DNA of 64,000 nucleotides from Rubrimonas cliftonensis (GCF_900107585.1 NZ_FNQM01000008.1:1-64000), one strand, 5' to 3'; shown: positions 19,024-28,937, numbered from the stretch's first letter. The notes: a model not told the origin generated them from the letters alone. A program made the numbers and translations.

Positions 19024-20418
19024 ATGACCTCTTCCCCCGCCGCCGCCTCTCCCGCCGCCGCGGCGCCGCCCATGGCCGTCGTCGTGCTGGCCGCCGGCGT
19101 CGGCAGCCGGATGCGCTCCGCCCTGCCGAAGCCGCTGCACAGGGTCGGCGGGCTGCCGCTGCTCGGCCATGCGCTCGCGGCCTTCCCCGCGGCGAAGGCT
19201 GCGCGGCGGGTCGTCGTGGTCGGCCCGGGCGAGGCCGGCGCGCAGGTCGCCGCGGCGGCGCGGGCCGCCGCCCCCGACGCCGCGATCGCGGTGCAGGCCG
19301 CCCAGCGCGGCACCGGCGACGCGCTGGCCTCAGCCCTCCCGGCGCTTGCGGGTTTCCGCGAGGGGACCGTGCTGGTGGTCTACGCCGACACGCCGCTGCT
19401 GAAGCCGCAGACGCTGGCGGCGATGGCCGCGGCCCGGGCGGCGGGCGCCGGCGTCGTGGCGCTCGGCTTCGAGCCGCCGGAGCCGGGACGCTACGGGCGG
19501 CTGGTCGAAGACAGGGCCGGGCTCGCGCGCATCGTCGAGGCGGCGGACGCGACGGCCGACGAGCTGGCGACGCCGCTCTGCAACGCCGGCGCCATGGCCG
19601 TCGACGCGGCTCGGTTGCCCGGCTGGCTCGGCCGGCTCGACGCCGGCAACGCGCAGGGCGAGCTCTACCTCACCGATCTCGTGGGGCTCGCGCGCGCCGA
19701 CGGGGCGCCTTGCGCGGTCGTGCGCTGCGGCGTGGACGAGGCGACGGGGGTCAACAGCCGCGCGGAGCTCGCCGCCGCCGAGGCGGCCTTCCAGGCCCGC
19801 GCCCGCGCGGCCGCCATGGCGGGCGGCGCGACGCTGACGGCGCCCGAGACCGTGTTCCTCTCCCATGACACCCGGCTCGGCCGCGACGTGACGGTGGGCC
19901 CCAACGTGGTGTTCGCCCCCGGCGTCACGGTGGAGGACGGCGCCGAGATCCGCGCCTTCTCGCATCTGGAGGGCTGCGTCGTGCGCGCCGGCGCGATCGT
20001 CGGGCCCTTCGCGCGGCTGCGCCCCGGCGCGGAGGTGGGCCCCGGCGCCCATGTCGGCAACTTCGTCGAGATCAAGAACGCCGTTCTGGGCGAGGGCGCC
20101 AAGGCCAACCACCTCGCCTATGTCGGCGACGCGACGGTGGGGGCGGGCGCCAACATCGGCGCCGGCGCCATCACCTGCAACTACGACGGCGCGAACAAGC
20201 ACCGCACCGAGATCGGCGCGGGCGCCTTCATCGGCTCCAACAGCGCGCTGGTGGCGCCGGTGACGATCGGCGCCGGCGCCTATGTCGCCTCGGGCTCGGT
20301 GGTGACGCGGGACGTCGCGGCCGACGCGCTCGCCGTGGCGCGGGCGCGGCAGGTCGACAAGCCGGGGCTCGCGGCGACGCTGCGCGCGCGGCTCAGGCGG
20401 GCGGCGGAGCGTCCATGA
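19024..20418 (+). CDS. glmU: Bifunctional GlmU (glucosamine-1-phosphate acetyltransferase/GlcNAc-1-P uridyltransferase)
   Basis: A 464-aa enzyme making UDP-GlcNAc from glucosamine-1-phosphate, acetyl-CoA and UTP. Residues about 17-240 are the pyrophosphorylase (LAAGVGSRMRSALPKPLH, QRGTGDA, YADTPLL, LCNAGAM). The rest is a left-handed beta-helix of hexapeptide repeats (VGPFARLRPGAEVGPGAHVGNFVEIKNA, ITCNYDG). The usual lysine of the GKGTR loop is a valine here, but R and the later PK are kept. The start was chosen at MTSSPAAAS; upstream sequence does not look coding. Its stop overlaps the next gene by 4 bp (ATGA). Confidence 0.95.
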   Translation: MTSSPAAASPAAAAPPMAVVVLAAGVGSRMRSALPKPLHRVGGLPLLGHALAAFPAAKAARRVVVVGPGEAGAQVAAAARAAAPDAAIAVQAAQRGTGDALASALPALAGFREGTVLVVYADTPLLKPQTLAAMAAARAAGAGVVALGFEPPEPGRYGRLVEDRAGLARIVEAADATADELATPLCNAGAMAVDAARLPGWLGRLDAGNAQGELYLTDLVGLARADGAPCAVVRCGVDEATGVNSRAELAAAEAAFQARARAAAMAGGATLTAPETVFLSHDTRLGRDVTVGPNVVFAPGVTVEDGAEIRAFSHLEGCVVRAGAIVGPFARLRPGAEVGPGAHVGNFVEIKNAVLGEGAKANHLAYVGDATVGAGANIGAGAITCNYDGANKHRTEIGAGAFIGSNSALVAPVTIGAGAYVASGSVVTRDVAADALAVARARQVDKPGLAATLRARLRRAAERP

Positions 20419-22220
20419 TCGACCCCGCAGCCCTCTGGTCGGCGCTTCCGGCCGAGGCGCCCGCAGTCTTCACGCTTGCGCTGCTCGTCGCGACGTTCGC
20501 GATGTTCGTGCGCGAGCGCCATCCGCCAGAGCTGGTCGCCCTGTCGGCGCTCGGCGCGCTGCTCGCCTTCGGCGTGCTCGACGCCGGCGAGGCCTTCGCG
20601 GCCATGGCCAACCCCGCCCCGGTCACCATCGCCTGCATGTTCGTGCTGTCGGCGGCGCTGGTGCGGGCGGGACTGCTCGAGATGGTCGCCGCGCCGCTGG
20701 TCGCCGGGGCCGCGGCGCGTCCACGCCGGACGCTTGCGGCGTTCGCGCTGATGCTGGCGGCGACGTCGGCCTTCATGAACAACACGCCCGTGGTCGTCGT
20801 GATGATCCCCATCGCCATCCGGCTGGCCGAGGCGCTCGGGATGGCGCCGTCCAAGCTGCTGATCCCGGTCTCCTACTGCGCGATCCTGGGCGGCCTGTGC
20901 ACGATGATCGGCACCTCGACCAACCTGCTGGTGGACGGGGTCGCGCGCCAGCAGGGGCTTGCCCCGTTCACGCTGCTGGAGATCACGCCTCTCGGCGTCG
21001 CCCTGCTCTGTGCGGGCCTGATCTACATGGCGACCTTCGGCATGCGGCTCCTGCCGGAGCGCGAGACGCCGGGCGGCGCCCTGCGCCGGCGCAAGAACCT
21101 CCGCTTCATGACCGAGGTGGTCATCCCCGAGGGATCGTCGACCATCGGCATGGCGCTGGAGGACGTCGACATCTTTCGACGCGAAGGCCTGAGCGTCATC
21201 GACGTCGTCCGCGGAGACGCGTCGCTGCGCAGGGATCTCGCGGCGGTGCGGCTCGAGGAGGGCGACCGGGTCGTGCTGCGCACGGGAGCGCATGCGCTCA
21301 TCGACCTGCGCCAGAGCCGCGGACTGAAGACGGTGGACCGCGTCGGCCAGCGCGGCAGCGTCACGGCGGAGGCCCTGGCTGGGCCGGAATGCACGCTGAT
21401 CGGCCGGTCGCTGGGCAAGTCCCGCCTGCGCCGGCGCTATGGCGTCTATCCTCTCGCCGTGCACCGGCGGGGACCGATGGAGGGGGGGCGGCTCGACGAC
21501 GTCGTGGTGCGGCTGGGCGACACGCTGATGCTGGAGGGCGACCCGGAGGATATCCGCCGCATGGCGGAGGATCTGGGGCTCGAGCTGCTGTCGCGACCGC
21601 TGGCGAGGGCCTACAGGCGCGAGCGCGCGCCTCTGGTGGCGGCGGTGTTCCTGGCCGTCGTCGGCCTGTCGGCGCTGAACGTCGCCCCGATCGCCACGCT
21701 TTCGCTGCTCGGAGCGATCACGGTGCTGATGACGCGGTGCGTCGACGTCGAGGAGGCGTATGCGACCGTCGACGGGCGGCTGCTCGCGCTCATTCTCGCG
21801 ATGCTGGGTTTCGGCGCGGCGCTCGACAAGACCGGCGCCGTCGCGCTGCTGGTCGACATCGCCGCGCCATGGCTCGCCGGCGCGCATCCGGCGCTGGCGC
21901 TGTGGGCGCTTATCCTGGCGGCGTCGCTGCTGACCGAGGCCGTCACCAACAACGCCGTCGCCGTGGTGATGACGCCCGTGGCCGTCGCGCTGGCCGGAAG
22001 TCTGGGCGTCGACCCCAGGCCGTTCGTGGTGGGCGTGATGGTGGCCGCCTCGGCGAGCTTCGCGACCCCCATCGGCTACCAGACCAACATGCTGGTCTAT
22101 GCGCCGGGCGGATACCGCTTCGCGGACTTCCTGCGCGTGGGCGCGCCGCTGAACCTGATCATCGGCGTCGTCGCCGCGCTGGTCATTCCCGTCCTCTGGC
22201 CGCTGACCCCGGTGAACTGA
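20415..22220 (+). CDS. SLC13-family permease with RCK_C domains
   Basis: A 601-aa inner-membrane transporter. Two hydrophobic halves (about 1-210 and 400-601) carry the paired signature loops NNTPVVVVMIP with GTSTNLLVDG, and TNNAVAVVMTP with ATPIGYQTNML. Between them, residues about 225-385 form two RCK_C (TrkA-C) regulatory domains (VVIPEGSSTIGMALEDVD; VRLGDTLMLEGDPEDI). This architecture occurs in sodium-coupled dicarboxylate or sulfate permeases. Sulfate would fit the PAPS genes later in the window, but the substrate is not shown by sequence. It is translationally coupled to glmU. Confidence 0.9.
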   Translation: MIDPAALWSALPAEAPAVFTLALLVATFAMFVRERHPPELVALSALGALLAFGVLDAGEAFAAMANPAPVTIACMFVLSAALVRAGLLEMVAAPLVAGAAARPRRTLAAFALMLAATSAFMNNTPVVVVMIPIAIRLAEALGMAPSKLLIPVSYCAILGGLCTMIGTSTNLLVDGVARQQGLAPFTLLEITPLGVALLCAGLIYMATFGMRLLPERETPGGALRRRKNLRFMTEVVIPEGSSTIGMALEDVDIFRREGLSVIDVVRGDASLRRDLAAVRLEEGDRVVLRTGAHALIDLRQSRGLKTVDRVGQRGSVTAEALAGPECTLIGRSLGKSRLRRRYGVYPLAVHRRGPMEGGRLDDVVVRLGDTLMLEGDPEDIRRMAEDLGLELLSRPLARAYRRERAPLVAAVFLAVVGLSALNVAPIATLSLLGAITVLMTRCVDVEEAYATVDGRLLALILAMLGFGAALDKTGAVALLVDIAAPWLAGAHPALALWALILAASLLTEAVTNNAVAVVMTPVAVALAGSLGVDPRPFVVGVMVAASASFATPIGYQTNMLVYAPGGYRFADFLRVGAPLNLIIGVVAALVIPVLWPLTPVN

Positions 22221-22367
22221 GGGCGCGCGCCCGCAGCCGTCCCGCGGCGGCGGGGCCGCCCTCACGCGGCGGCCTCAGCATGAAACATGATGTGAACCTT
22301 GCGGGCTTTGCCCGCCCGGCCTGCAACGATAGGAAGTGGGGCGGGTGGCCCTGGCGGAGAATTCATC

Positions 22368-24194
22368 ATGTGCGGCATCGTCGGCGTTCTGGCGCGCCGC
22401 CCGGCGGCGCCGCTGATCCTCGCCGCGCTCAAGCGGCTGGAGTATCGCGGCTATGACAGCGCCGGCGTCGCCACGCTCGACGAGGGCGGCGCGATGCGCC
22501 GGCTGCGCGCGCCAGGCAAGCTCGATGCGCTGGTCGCCGCCCATGACGCGGCGCCGCTGCCGGGGACGACGGGGATGGGCCACACCCGCTGGGCGACCCA
22601 CGGCGCGCCGACCGAGGTCAACGCCCACCCCCACCGCGTCGGCGCCGTCGCGGTGGTCCACAACGGCATCATCGAGAACTTCCGCGAGCTGCGCGGCGAA
22701 CTGGTCGCCGACGGCGCCGTGTTCGAGAGCGAGACCGACACCGAGGTGGTCGCTCAGCTCTGCGCGCGGGAGATGCGCCGCGGCCTCGGCCCCACGGACG
22801 CCGCCGCCGCGACGCTGAAGCGGCTTCGGGGGGCCTTCGCGCTGTGCTTCCTGTTCGAAGGCGCGACCAACCTGCTGGTCTGCGCCCGCCGCGGGCCGCC
22901 GCTGGCGATCGGCTACGGCGACGGCGAGATGTTCGTCGGCTCCGACGCGCTGGCGCTGGCGCCGCTGACGACGCGCATCGCCTATCTGGAGGACGGCGAC
23001 TGGGCGGCGGTGACGCGCGACGGCGCCCATGTCTTCGACGAGCGCGGCCAGCCGGTCGTGCGCGCGGTCCGCAACGTCGCCGTCGAGCCGGGAAGCGTCG
23101 ACAAGGGCGGCCACCGCCATTTCATGGCCAAGGAGATCCACGAGCAGCCCGCCACCGCCGCCGCGGCCGTGGCGCAGTACGTCTCGCCCGGGCGCGACCG
23201 GGTGCTCTCGCCTGCGGCGTCGCTCGACTGGGCGGGGCTGGAGCGGGTGACGCTGGTGGCCTGCGGCACAGCCTTCTACGCCTGCCAGGTCGCGAAATGG
23301 TGGTTCGAGACCGTGGCGCGCCTGCCCGCCGAGATCGACGTCGCCTCGGAGTTCCGCTACCGCGAACCGCCGCTGCCGGCGCGCGGCGCGGCGGTCTTCG
23401 TCAGCCAGTCCGGCGAGACGGCCGACACGCTGGCGGCGCTGCGCTACGCCCGGTCGCAGAACCAGACCATCCTCACCGCCGTCAATGTCGAGACGTCCTC
23501 GATGGCGCGCGAGGCGGACGTGGTGCTGCCGCTCTACGCTGGCCCCGAGATCGGCGTCGCCTCGACCAAGGCCTTCACCGGCCAGCTGATCGCGCTGGCG
23601 GCCACCGCGATCCTCGCGGCGCGGGCGCGGGGCGCCGTCGACGCGGCGGAGGAGGCGCGGCTCGTCTCGGCGCTCTGCGCCGCCCCCGCGGCGCTCGCCG
23701 ACGCCATCTCGCGCGAGGCCGACGCGGCGCGCGTCGCCGCCGAGATCGCGCGGGCGCGCGACGTGCTCTATCTCGGGCGCGGGCCGATGCACGCGCTCGC
23801 GATGGAGGGGGCGCTGAAGCTCAAGGAGCTGACCTACATCCACGCCGAGGGCTACCCGGCGGGCGAGCTCAAGCACGGGCCCATCGCGCTGGTGGACGAG
23901 CGCACGCCGGTCATCGTGCTGGCTCCGACGGGTCCGCTGTCGGAGAAGACGCTCTCCAACATGCACGAGGTGATGGCGCGCAAGGGCCGCGTGGCGCTGA
24001 TCTCCGACGCCGCGGGCTGCGCGGCGGCGGGCGAGGGCGTGTGGCGGATGCTGGAGGCGCCCGCCGCCGACCCGTTCATCGCGCCCATCGTCTACGCCGC
24101 CCCGGTGCAGCTTCTCGCCTACCATGCAGCCGTGGCCCGCGGGACCGACGTGGACCAGCCGCGCAACTTGGCCAAGTCGGTGACGGTGGAGTGA
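22368..24194 (+). CDS. glmS: Glutamine-fructose-6-phosphate aminotransferase
   Basis: A 608-aa enzyme making glucosamine-6-phosphate, the committed step to UDP-GlcNAc. The start MCGIVGV places the catalytic cysteine at position 2, exposed after Met removal; GGAGA lies about 8 nt upstream. Residues 1-220 are the glutaminase (GHTRWATHG, HNGIIEN). Two SIS domains follow (ACGTAFYACQVAK, SQSGETADT; GRGPMHALAMEGALKLKE). The C-terminus LAKSVTVE is the conserved end whose coding sequence TnsD of Tn7 recognises. A Tn7-type element begins 25 bp after the stop. Confidence 0.97.
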   Translation: MCGIVGVLARRPAAPLILAALKRLEYRGYDSAGVATLDEGGAMRRLRAPGKLDALVAAHDAAPLPGTTGMGHTRWATHGAPTEVNAHPHRVGAVAVVHNGIIENFRELRGELVADGAVFESETDTEVVAQLCAREMRRGLGPTDAAAATLKRLRGAFALCFLFEGATNLLVCARRGPPLAIGYGDGEMFVGSDALALAPLTTRIAYLEDGDWAAVTRDGAHVFDERGQPVVRAVRNVAVEPGSVDKGGHRHFMAKEIHEQPATAAAAVAQYVSPGRDRVLSPAASLDWAGLERVTLVACGTAFYACQVAKWWFETVARLPAEIDVASEFRYREPPLPARGAAVFVSQSGETADTLAALRYARSQNQTILTAVNVETSSMAREADVVLPLYAGPEIGVASTKAFTGQLIALAATAILAARARGAVDAAEEARLVSALCAAPAALADAISREADAARVAAEIARARDVLYLGRGPMHALAMEGALKLKELTYIHAEGYPAGELKHGPIALVDERTPVIVLAPTGPLSEKTLSNMHEVMARKGRVALISDAAGCAAAGEGVWRMLEAPAADPFIAPIVYAAPVQLLAYHAAVARGTDVDQPRNLAKSVTVE

Positions 24195-24219
24195 GCGGGC
24201 CGGCGCGCGTCCACGCCCC
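24165..24219 (+). other. attTn7 (3' end of glmS plus insertion flank)
   Basis: This covers the last codons of glmS and the 25 bp to the transposon end. In Tn7 systems TnsD binds the conserved 3' end of glmS and directs insertion about 25 bp past the stop; that distance and orientation are found here. Assignment rests on position and the intact tnsD downstream. Confidence 0.85.
24215..24219. repeat. Target-site duplication GCCCC, glmS side
   Basis: Five bases directly before the TGT terminus; identical to 34014-34018 at the other end. Five bp is the Tn7 family duplication length. Confidence 0.88.
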
Positions 24220-24288
24220 TGTCGAATCGCAAAAATGATCGCTTTCACGGGAAATAGATCGCTCTCACGTAAAAAAGTGCGTTCATTT
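24220..24288 (+). promoter_or_regulatory. Transposon right end with three overlapping TnsB-like sites
   Basis: Three related 22-bp sequences start at 24227, 24247 and 24267, at a strict 20-bp period: TCGCAAAAATGATCGC..., ACGGGAAATAGATCGC... and ACGTAAAAAAGTGCGT.... GATCGCTYTCACG is shared by the first two. Overlapping sites are characteristic of Tn7 right ends, where TnsB binds and also represses the tns promoter. A fourth site is not evident. Confidence 0.8.
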
Positions 24289-24344
24289 CTCCGAGGGCGT
24301 TCTATGCTTTGCATACCGTTAAGAAGGTTGTCTGCGGAGACGGG

Positions 24345-25151
24345 ATGGCGCGCAGCCGCTACGGGTTCGACGAGGCCAAGATCGCCCGCCTCCTCAATGA
24401 AGGGCGCGGTAAGGGCCGCGGCGCCGACTACAAACCCTGGCTGACGGTGCAGGACGTGCCGTCGCGGGGACGCAGCCACCGCTTCGCCGGCCGAACCACT
24501 GCGCGCGTCCACCACCTACTGTCCGACATCGAATACCGGACGCTGCTGATCTATGAATGGTGCGACGCCGTCGTGGATATTCGCGAGCGTTTCCCGCTCG
24601 ACCGCACTGCGACCACGCGCATCGCCGCAGCGATCGGGGTCGCTCATCCGGCCGACCCGAAATCCGGCGTCGATCTGGTCATGACGACGGACCTCCTCAT
24701 CGATTTCACGGACCGCGTGGTGGCCCGTGCGGTCAAGCCGTCGAGCGACCTCGACAAGGCAAGGACGCTAGAGAAACTTGAGATTGAACGACGTGTCTGG
24801 TCCGAACAGGGCGTCGACTGGGGCGTCGTCACCGAGCGCGAACTGCCCGACAGCATCATCGCCAACCTGCAACGGCTCGCGGGGTACCGTGATGTGGATG
24901 ACAGGGTCGCGCCGGAGCGCATCGATTTAATCGAGCGGGAGCATGCGGAATGGAGCGACGCCCTGCTCCGCGATTTCTGCCTTGCCATGGACGCGCGCCA
25001 CGGGCTCGAGGCGGGCGGAGCGCTGGAGATCGTGCTGCACCTCATCGCCATCAAGCGCTGGATCGCGGACGTCACAGCGCCGATCGACGGCGAGACGCCG
25101 CTGTGGCGGTTCACGCGACGCGACGGGCAGGCGCGGAGGGATAGCGCGTGA
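24345..25151 (+). CDS. tnsA: Transposon endonuclease TnsA
   Basis: A 268-aa endonuclease that makes the 5' cuts at the transposon ends while TnsB makes the 3' cuts, giving cut-and-paste movement. The start at 24345 follows GGAG; an in-frame ATG at 24309 would add 12 residues. GRGKGRGADYKPWLTVQDVP and RVHHLLSDIE are typical of TnsA. The catalytic set known for Tn7 TnsA (E63, D114, K132) aligns with E63, D116 and K131 here (DIE, MTTDLLID, RAVKPSS). The C-terminal part, which binds TnsC in Tn7, is present. Its stop overlaps the tnsB GTG by 4 bp. Confidence 0.96.
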   Translation: MARSRYGFDEAKIARLLNEGRGKGRGADYKPWLTVQDVPSRGRSHRFAGRTTARVHHLLSDIEYRTLLIYEWCDAVVDIRERFPLDRTATTRIAAAIGVAHPADPKSGVDLVMTTDLLIDFTDRVVARAVKPSSDLDKARTLEKLEIERRVWSEQGVDWGVVTERELPDSIIANLQRLAGYRDVDDRVAPERIDLIEREHAEWSDALLRDFCLAMDARHGLEAGGALEIVLHLIAIKRWIADVTAPIDGETPLWRFTRRDGQARRDSA

Positions 25152-27301
25152 CCGGATTCGCGCCGTGCGACGTGATGCAGACCGGTGACGCGGGACGGCG
25201 CGAGCGCGTTTTGTGGATCGACCGGGACCGCGGGCGCGCCGTCCTGATCGACATCGACGCCGAGCGCGCCCTGCCGGTCCTGCGACCGTTGGACGTTCTG
25301 GAGGCGCAGGTGGAGGCCGGCGAGATCGCGCGGATCGACGATCCGTGGCTGCGCCCGGTGCTCGAAGACGCGACGCCGCCGACGCATCGGACGCGCCGCG
25401 ACGCCGCCTGGCGGCTGATCGAACCTCTCATCCGCGCCCAGCCGGACACGTTCCTCGAAGGCCCGCGCGGGGCGCTCGTGGCGCAAACCGTGGCCCGGGG
25501 CGAGGCCAGCCGCACACGCCTCTACCGCCTGCTGCGGCGATACTGGCAGCGCGGCATGACGCCGAACGCGCTGCTTCCCGACTACGCCAACAGCGGCGGG
25601 CGAGGAAAGGACAAGGCGGCCTCGGGCCGGAAGCGCGGCGGCCGTCCAGTCTACGGCCCTGAGGGGATTAACGTCACGCCCGACATCCGGGAGGCCTTCA
25701 CGCTGTCGGTGCAACGCCATCTTGTGAAGAGCAAGAATATGACGGTGTCGGAGTGCTATAACCGCTGCCTTGGAGACTTCTTCTGCGACGTACGCGTCGA
25801 TCCGGAGACCGGTCGCCAGAGGAGGGTGCTGCGGGACCAGCATCCGTCGCTTCACCAGTTCCGGTACTGGCTGGCGAAAGACGACAATCCGCTGGCGCTT
25901 AAGCGCAAGCGCCGCACCGCGCGGGTCTATGACAAGGACAGCCGCGGATTGCTGGGCTCTTCCCGCGCCGAAGTCGCGGCGCCGGCGGATCGCTTCCAGA
26001 TCGACGCCACCGTGGCCGACATCTACCTCGTGTCGCAGTTTGATCGACGCCGAATCGTGGGCCGACCGACCATCTATGTGATTGTCGATGTCTTCAGCGG
26101 TCTGATTGCCGGGCTCTATGTCGGCTTCGAGCACGCGTCATGGCTCGGCGCCATGATGGCGCTGATCAACGCGGCGATGGACAAGACCGCGTATTGCGCG
26201 CGGTATGGAGTCGAGATTACCGAAGCGGACTGGCCCTGCGCGACGCTGCCCCGAACGCTGCTGGCCGACCGTGGCGAGATGCTCGGCCCGAAGGCCGACG
26301 CTCTGGTCAATAACTTCGGCATCCACCTCGAAAATACCGCGCCCTATCGCGCCGACTGGAAGGGGATCGTGGAGCAGCAATTCCGGCTGCTGCCCGCCGC
26401 GTTCAGAGACTATACGCCAGGCTATATCGAGCCAGACTTCCGTGAGCGGGGTGCCCGAGACTACCGTCAGGACGCTACGTTCACACTCGACGAATTCACT
26501 GCGATCATCATACGCTGCGTCCTCTTCTACAACAACGAGCGGGAGATCACCGGCTATCGCCGCGACGCCGGCATGATCGCCGAGGACATGCCGCCGGTTC
26601 CAATCGAGCTGTGGGAGTGGGGCCTCTCCGCCCGCGGCGGCGCGCAGCGACGCTATCCTGAGGACCGGGTTCGCCTGAGCCTTCTGCCGACGGCGACCGC
26701 ATCCGTCACGCACCGTGGGATCGAGTTCCACGGGTGCCTCTACAGCTGCCCGACAGCGATCGCAGAGCGCTGGTTCGACAAGGCGCGACAGCGTGGGCGA
26801 TGGAAGGTCGACATCTCCTACGATCCCCGGCTTCTTGACGAAATCCACCTCCATGACGCGCGGGGCTCGTTCGGATTCCTGCCCTGCGCCTTGACCGATC
26901 TGAGCGCCGCGCAACGCGGCAAGACGCTGTGGGAGATCGACGAGCAACGTCGTCAAGACCGCCGCCGCATCGCGCAAAGCGACGGTTCCCGCCGCGAGGC
27001 GCGGATCAATCTCGGCCAACATCTGCGGGAGATCGCCGACGCCGCGCTGACGAAGACGGCCGCCGCCGGGCCGTCTGCAGAAAGCGCCGCAGCCCGCGTG
27101 CGGGGCATCCGCGCCAACTGCGCCGCCGAGCGAGACGCAGAGCGAAGGGCGGCTGTCGAGACGGCGCGACCGCGGGGCGACGGCGCCAAGGTCACCCCGA
27201 TCCGGCCCGAGATCACAACCGACCGTGACTTCTCGCTGCCCAGCGTGGCGCGTTTCCGCAAGCGACACTCAGACGACGAAACAGAGGGCGGCGATGACTG
27301 A
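25148..27301 (+). CDS. tnsB: DDE transposase TnsB
   Basis: A 717-aa integrase-fold transposase that binds the element ends and does 3' cleavage and strand transfer. The catalytic triad is visible as D286 (FQIDATVAD), D374 (LLADRGEM) and E409 (KGIVEQQF). N-terminal helix-turn-helix regions precede it (TVARGEASRTRLYRLLRRYW). The C-terminal tail (about 600-717) is charged and Ala/Arg-rich, and in Tn7 this region contacts TnsC. It starts at a GTG within the tnsA stop and overlaps tnsC by 8 bp. Confidence 0.96.
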   Translation: MTGFAPCDVMQTGDAGRRERVLWIDRDRGRAVLIDIDAERALPVLRPLDVLEAQVEAGEIARIDDPWLRPVLEDATPPTHRTRRDAAWRLIEPLIRAQPDTFLEGPRGALVAQTVARGEASRTRLYRLLRRYWQRGMTPNALLPDYANSGGRGKDKAASGRKRGGRPVYGPEGINVTPDIREAFTLSVQRHLVKSKNMTVSECYNRCLGDFFCDVRVDPETGRQRRVLRDQHPSLHQFRYWLAKDDNPLALKRKRRTARVYDKDSRGLLGSSRAEVAAPADRFQIDATVADIYLVSQFDRRRIVGRPTIYVIVDVFSGLIAGLYVGFEHASWLGAMMALINAAMDKTAYCARYGVEITEADWPCATLPRTLLADRGEMLGPKADALVNNFGIHLENTAPYRADWKGIVEQQFRLLPAAFRDYTPGYIEPDFRERGARDYRQDATFTLDEFTAIIIRCVLFYNNEREITGYRRDAGMIAEDMPPVPIELWEWGLSARGGAQRRYPEDRVRLSLLPTATASVTHRGIEFHGCLYSCPTAIAERWFDKARQRGRWKVDISYDPRLLDEIHLHDARGSFGFLPCALTDLSAAQRGKTLWEIDEQRRQDRRRIAQSDGSRREARINLGQHLREIADAALTKTAAAGPSAESAAARVRGIRANCAAERDAERRAAVETARPRGDGAKVTPIRPEITTDRDFSLPSVARFRKRHSDDETEGGDD

Positions 27302-28937
27302 GGCGCCGCCGGACCTCCCCGAGTACGCAGGCAACCCGTTCATCAACCGCCTGCCGCCGCTACGCGACGCCAAGACGGCGCTGGAGGACCTCACGTCGCT
27401 GCCGATCCACGCCGAGGCGGAGCGGGCCTATCCCGCGCATCTGCGCGCCCACTGCTTGCAGCGCCTCACCCACTACTTCGACCCCAACGAACGCCATATC
27501 GATCTCGACCAGCGCATCGAGTTGATGATCCGGCAAGGCTATGTCGGGCGAAACCCGCTCACCACCAGCTACATTGATCACCTCGCCAACGGCCACGCCC
27601 GCGTGATGGCGCGCAACCTCGAGACGGCGCCACGGGTCGCGGAGTCCACCGCCAGCGGCATCGCGCTGATCGGCGTCAGCGGCATGGGCAAGACCCGAAG
27701 CGTCCAGCGCATCCTCAGCCGCTACACGCCGCAGGTGATTGTCCACGAAGAGCCGTTCCTACTGCACCAGGTCGTGTGGCTGCGCCTAGACTGCCCGTCA
27801 CTCGGATCCCGCAAGCAGCTCTGCTTCAGCTTCTTCAAGAAGATGGACGAGTTGCTGGGGACCAACTTCGAGGCGCGCCACGGCGGCGCTCGGGAGCCGG
27901 TCGACAAGATGCTGCCGCAAATGGGCGCCATCGCGAACCGCCACGCGCTTGGCCTTCTCGTGATCGACGAGATCCAGCATCTGATCGAAGCGAAGGGATC
28001 GGGGCGGGAGGAGCTGCTGAATTTCCTCGTCACTCTGGTCAACATGGTTGGCGTGCCCGTCCTTCTGATCGGCACGCCGCGGGCACTGCCGCTTCTCGAC
28101 GGAGCCTTCCGACAGGCGCGACGCGTGAGCGGCCTCGGCAGCCTGCTCTGGGATCGCCGCCCACCGGATGAGACGTGGGACGACTTCGTCACGCGCATGT
28201 GGCGCTGCCAGTGGACGCGCACGCCCTCGCCGCTGACGGATGACGTTCGGGCAGCCTTTTACGACGAGAGCCAGGGCGTCATCGACATCGTCATCAAGCT
28301 TTACCTTCTAGCGCAGTTGAAGGCGGTCCAGCTTGGGGCGCTGGCCGACGATCCCGAGATCATCGACGCGCCGCTGCTGCGCCATGTCGCGAAAGAGAGC
28401 CTCGGGCTCGTGCGCCCAATGCTGGACGCGCTGCGGCGCGACGATCGGCGCGCGCTGGAACGGTACGACGACCTGACGAGCTTCGACATTCACGTCCGTC
28501 AGGTTCTGGCGGATGCGGCGGCGACCATGCCGCGACGAGTTCCCCTCTCTCAGGAACCGCCGGTGGCGGCGGCCACAACCGCACGACCTGATGAGGGTGG
28601 AGCGCACATCCTCGCGGTGCTCGGGCAGCTGGGCGTCGCCGCCGACGTCGCTAGGGCCGTCATTGCGGAGATCAGGGCGGAGACACCCGATCTGAGCCCG
28701 CTTGATCTGGTTCATGCGGTCGCCGAGCGCCTCAAGGACCGCCCTTCGCTCGGGAAGACTGCGAGGCGGCCGCGAAGGCCGAAGGCGTGTCCACCCGAGA
28801 CTCAGCCAAGTCCAGATGATCTGCGCGGCGCAACTGTCGAGTCCGCGTCCGGCCATGCTGGACTGCTCGCCGCGAGCATGCTGCGGGCGCCGGCGGATGA
28901 CACCGATCTGATATCGCGTGACGCAGCACGTGGCTGA
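27294..28937 (+). CDS. tnsC: AAA+ transposition regulator TnsC
   Basis: A 547-aa ATPase linking target selectors (TnsD or TnsE) to the TnsAB transposase. Walker A is GVSGMGKTRS (127-136) and Walker B is LLVIDEIQHL (221-230). The block IRQGYVGRNP (80-88) and the sensor region VPVLLIGTPRA are typical of TnsC. The start at 27294 was chosen inside the end of tnsB. The last 150 residues are a less conserved, charged region. The GTG alternatives of tnsD lie within its 3' end. Confidence 0.95.
   Translation: MTEAPPDLPEYAGNPFINRLPPLRDAKTALEDLTSLPIHAEAERAYPAHLRAHCLQRLTHYFDPNERHIDLDQRIELMIRQGYVGRNPLTTSYIDHLANGHARVMARNLETAPRVAESTASGIALIGVSGMGKTRSVQRILSRYTPQVIVHEEPFLLHQVVWLRLDCPSLGSRKQLCFSFFKKMDELLGTNFEARHGGAREPVDKMLPQMGAIANRHALGLLVIDEIQHLIEAKGSGREELLNFLVTLVNMVGVPVLLIGTPRALPLLDGAFRQARRVSGLGSLLWDRRPPDETWDDFVTRMWRCQWTRTPSPLTDDVRAAFYDESQGVIDIVIKLYLLAQLKAVQLGALADDPEIIDAPLLRHVAKESLGLVRPMLDALRRDDRRALERYDDLTSFDIHVRQVLADAAATMPRRVPLSQEPPVAAATTARPDEGGAHILAVLGQLGVAADVARAVIAEIRAETPDLSPLDLVHAVAERLKDRPSLGKTARRPRRPKACPPETQPSPDDLRGATVESASGHAGLLAASMLRAPADDTDLISRDAARG

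Noticed and set aside
22301-22315. Hairpin GCGGGC-TTT-GCCCGC before glmS, considered as a terminator or ribozyme element
   Set aside because: Short arms, no T-run, and no glmS ribozyme core recognisable; such hairpins are common at this GC content.
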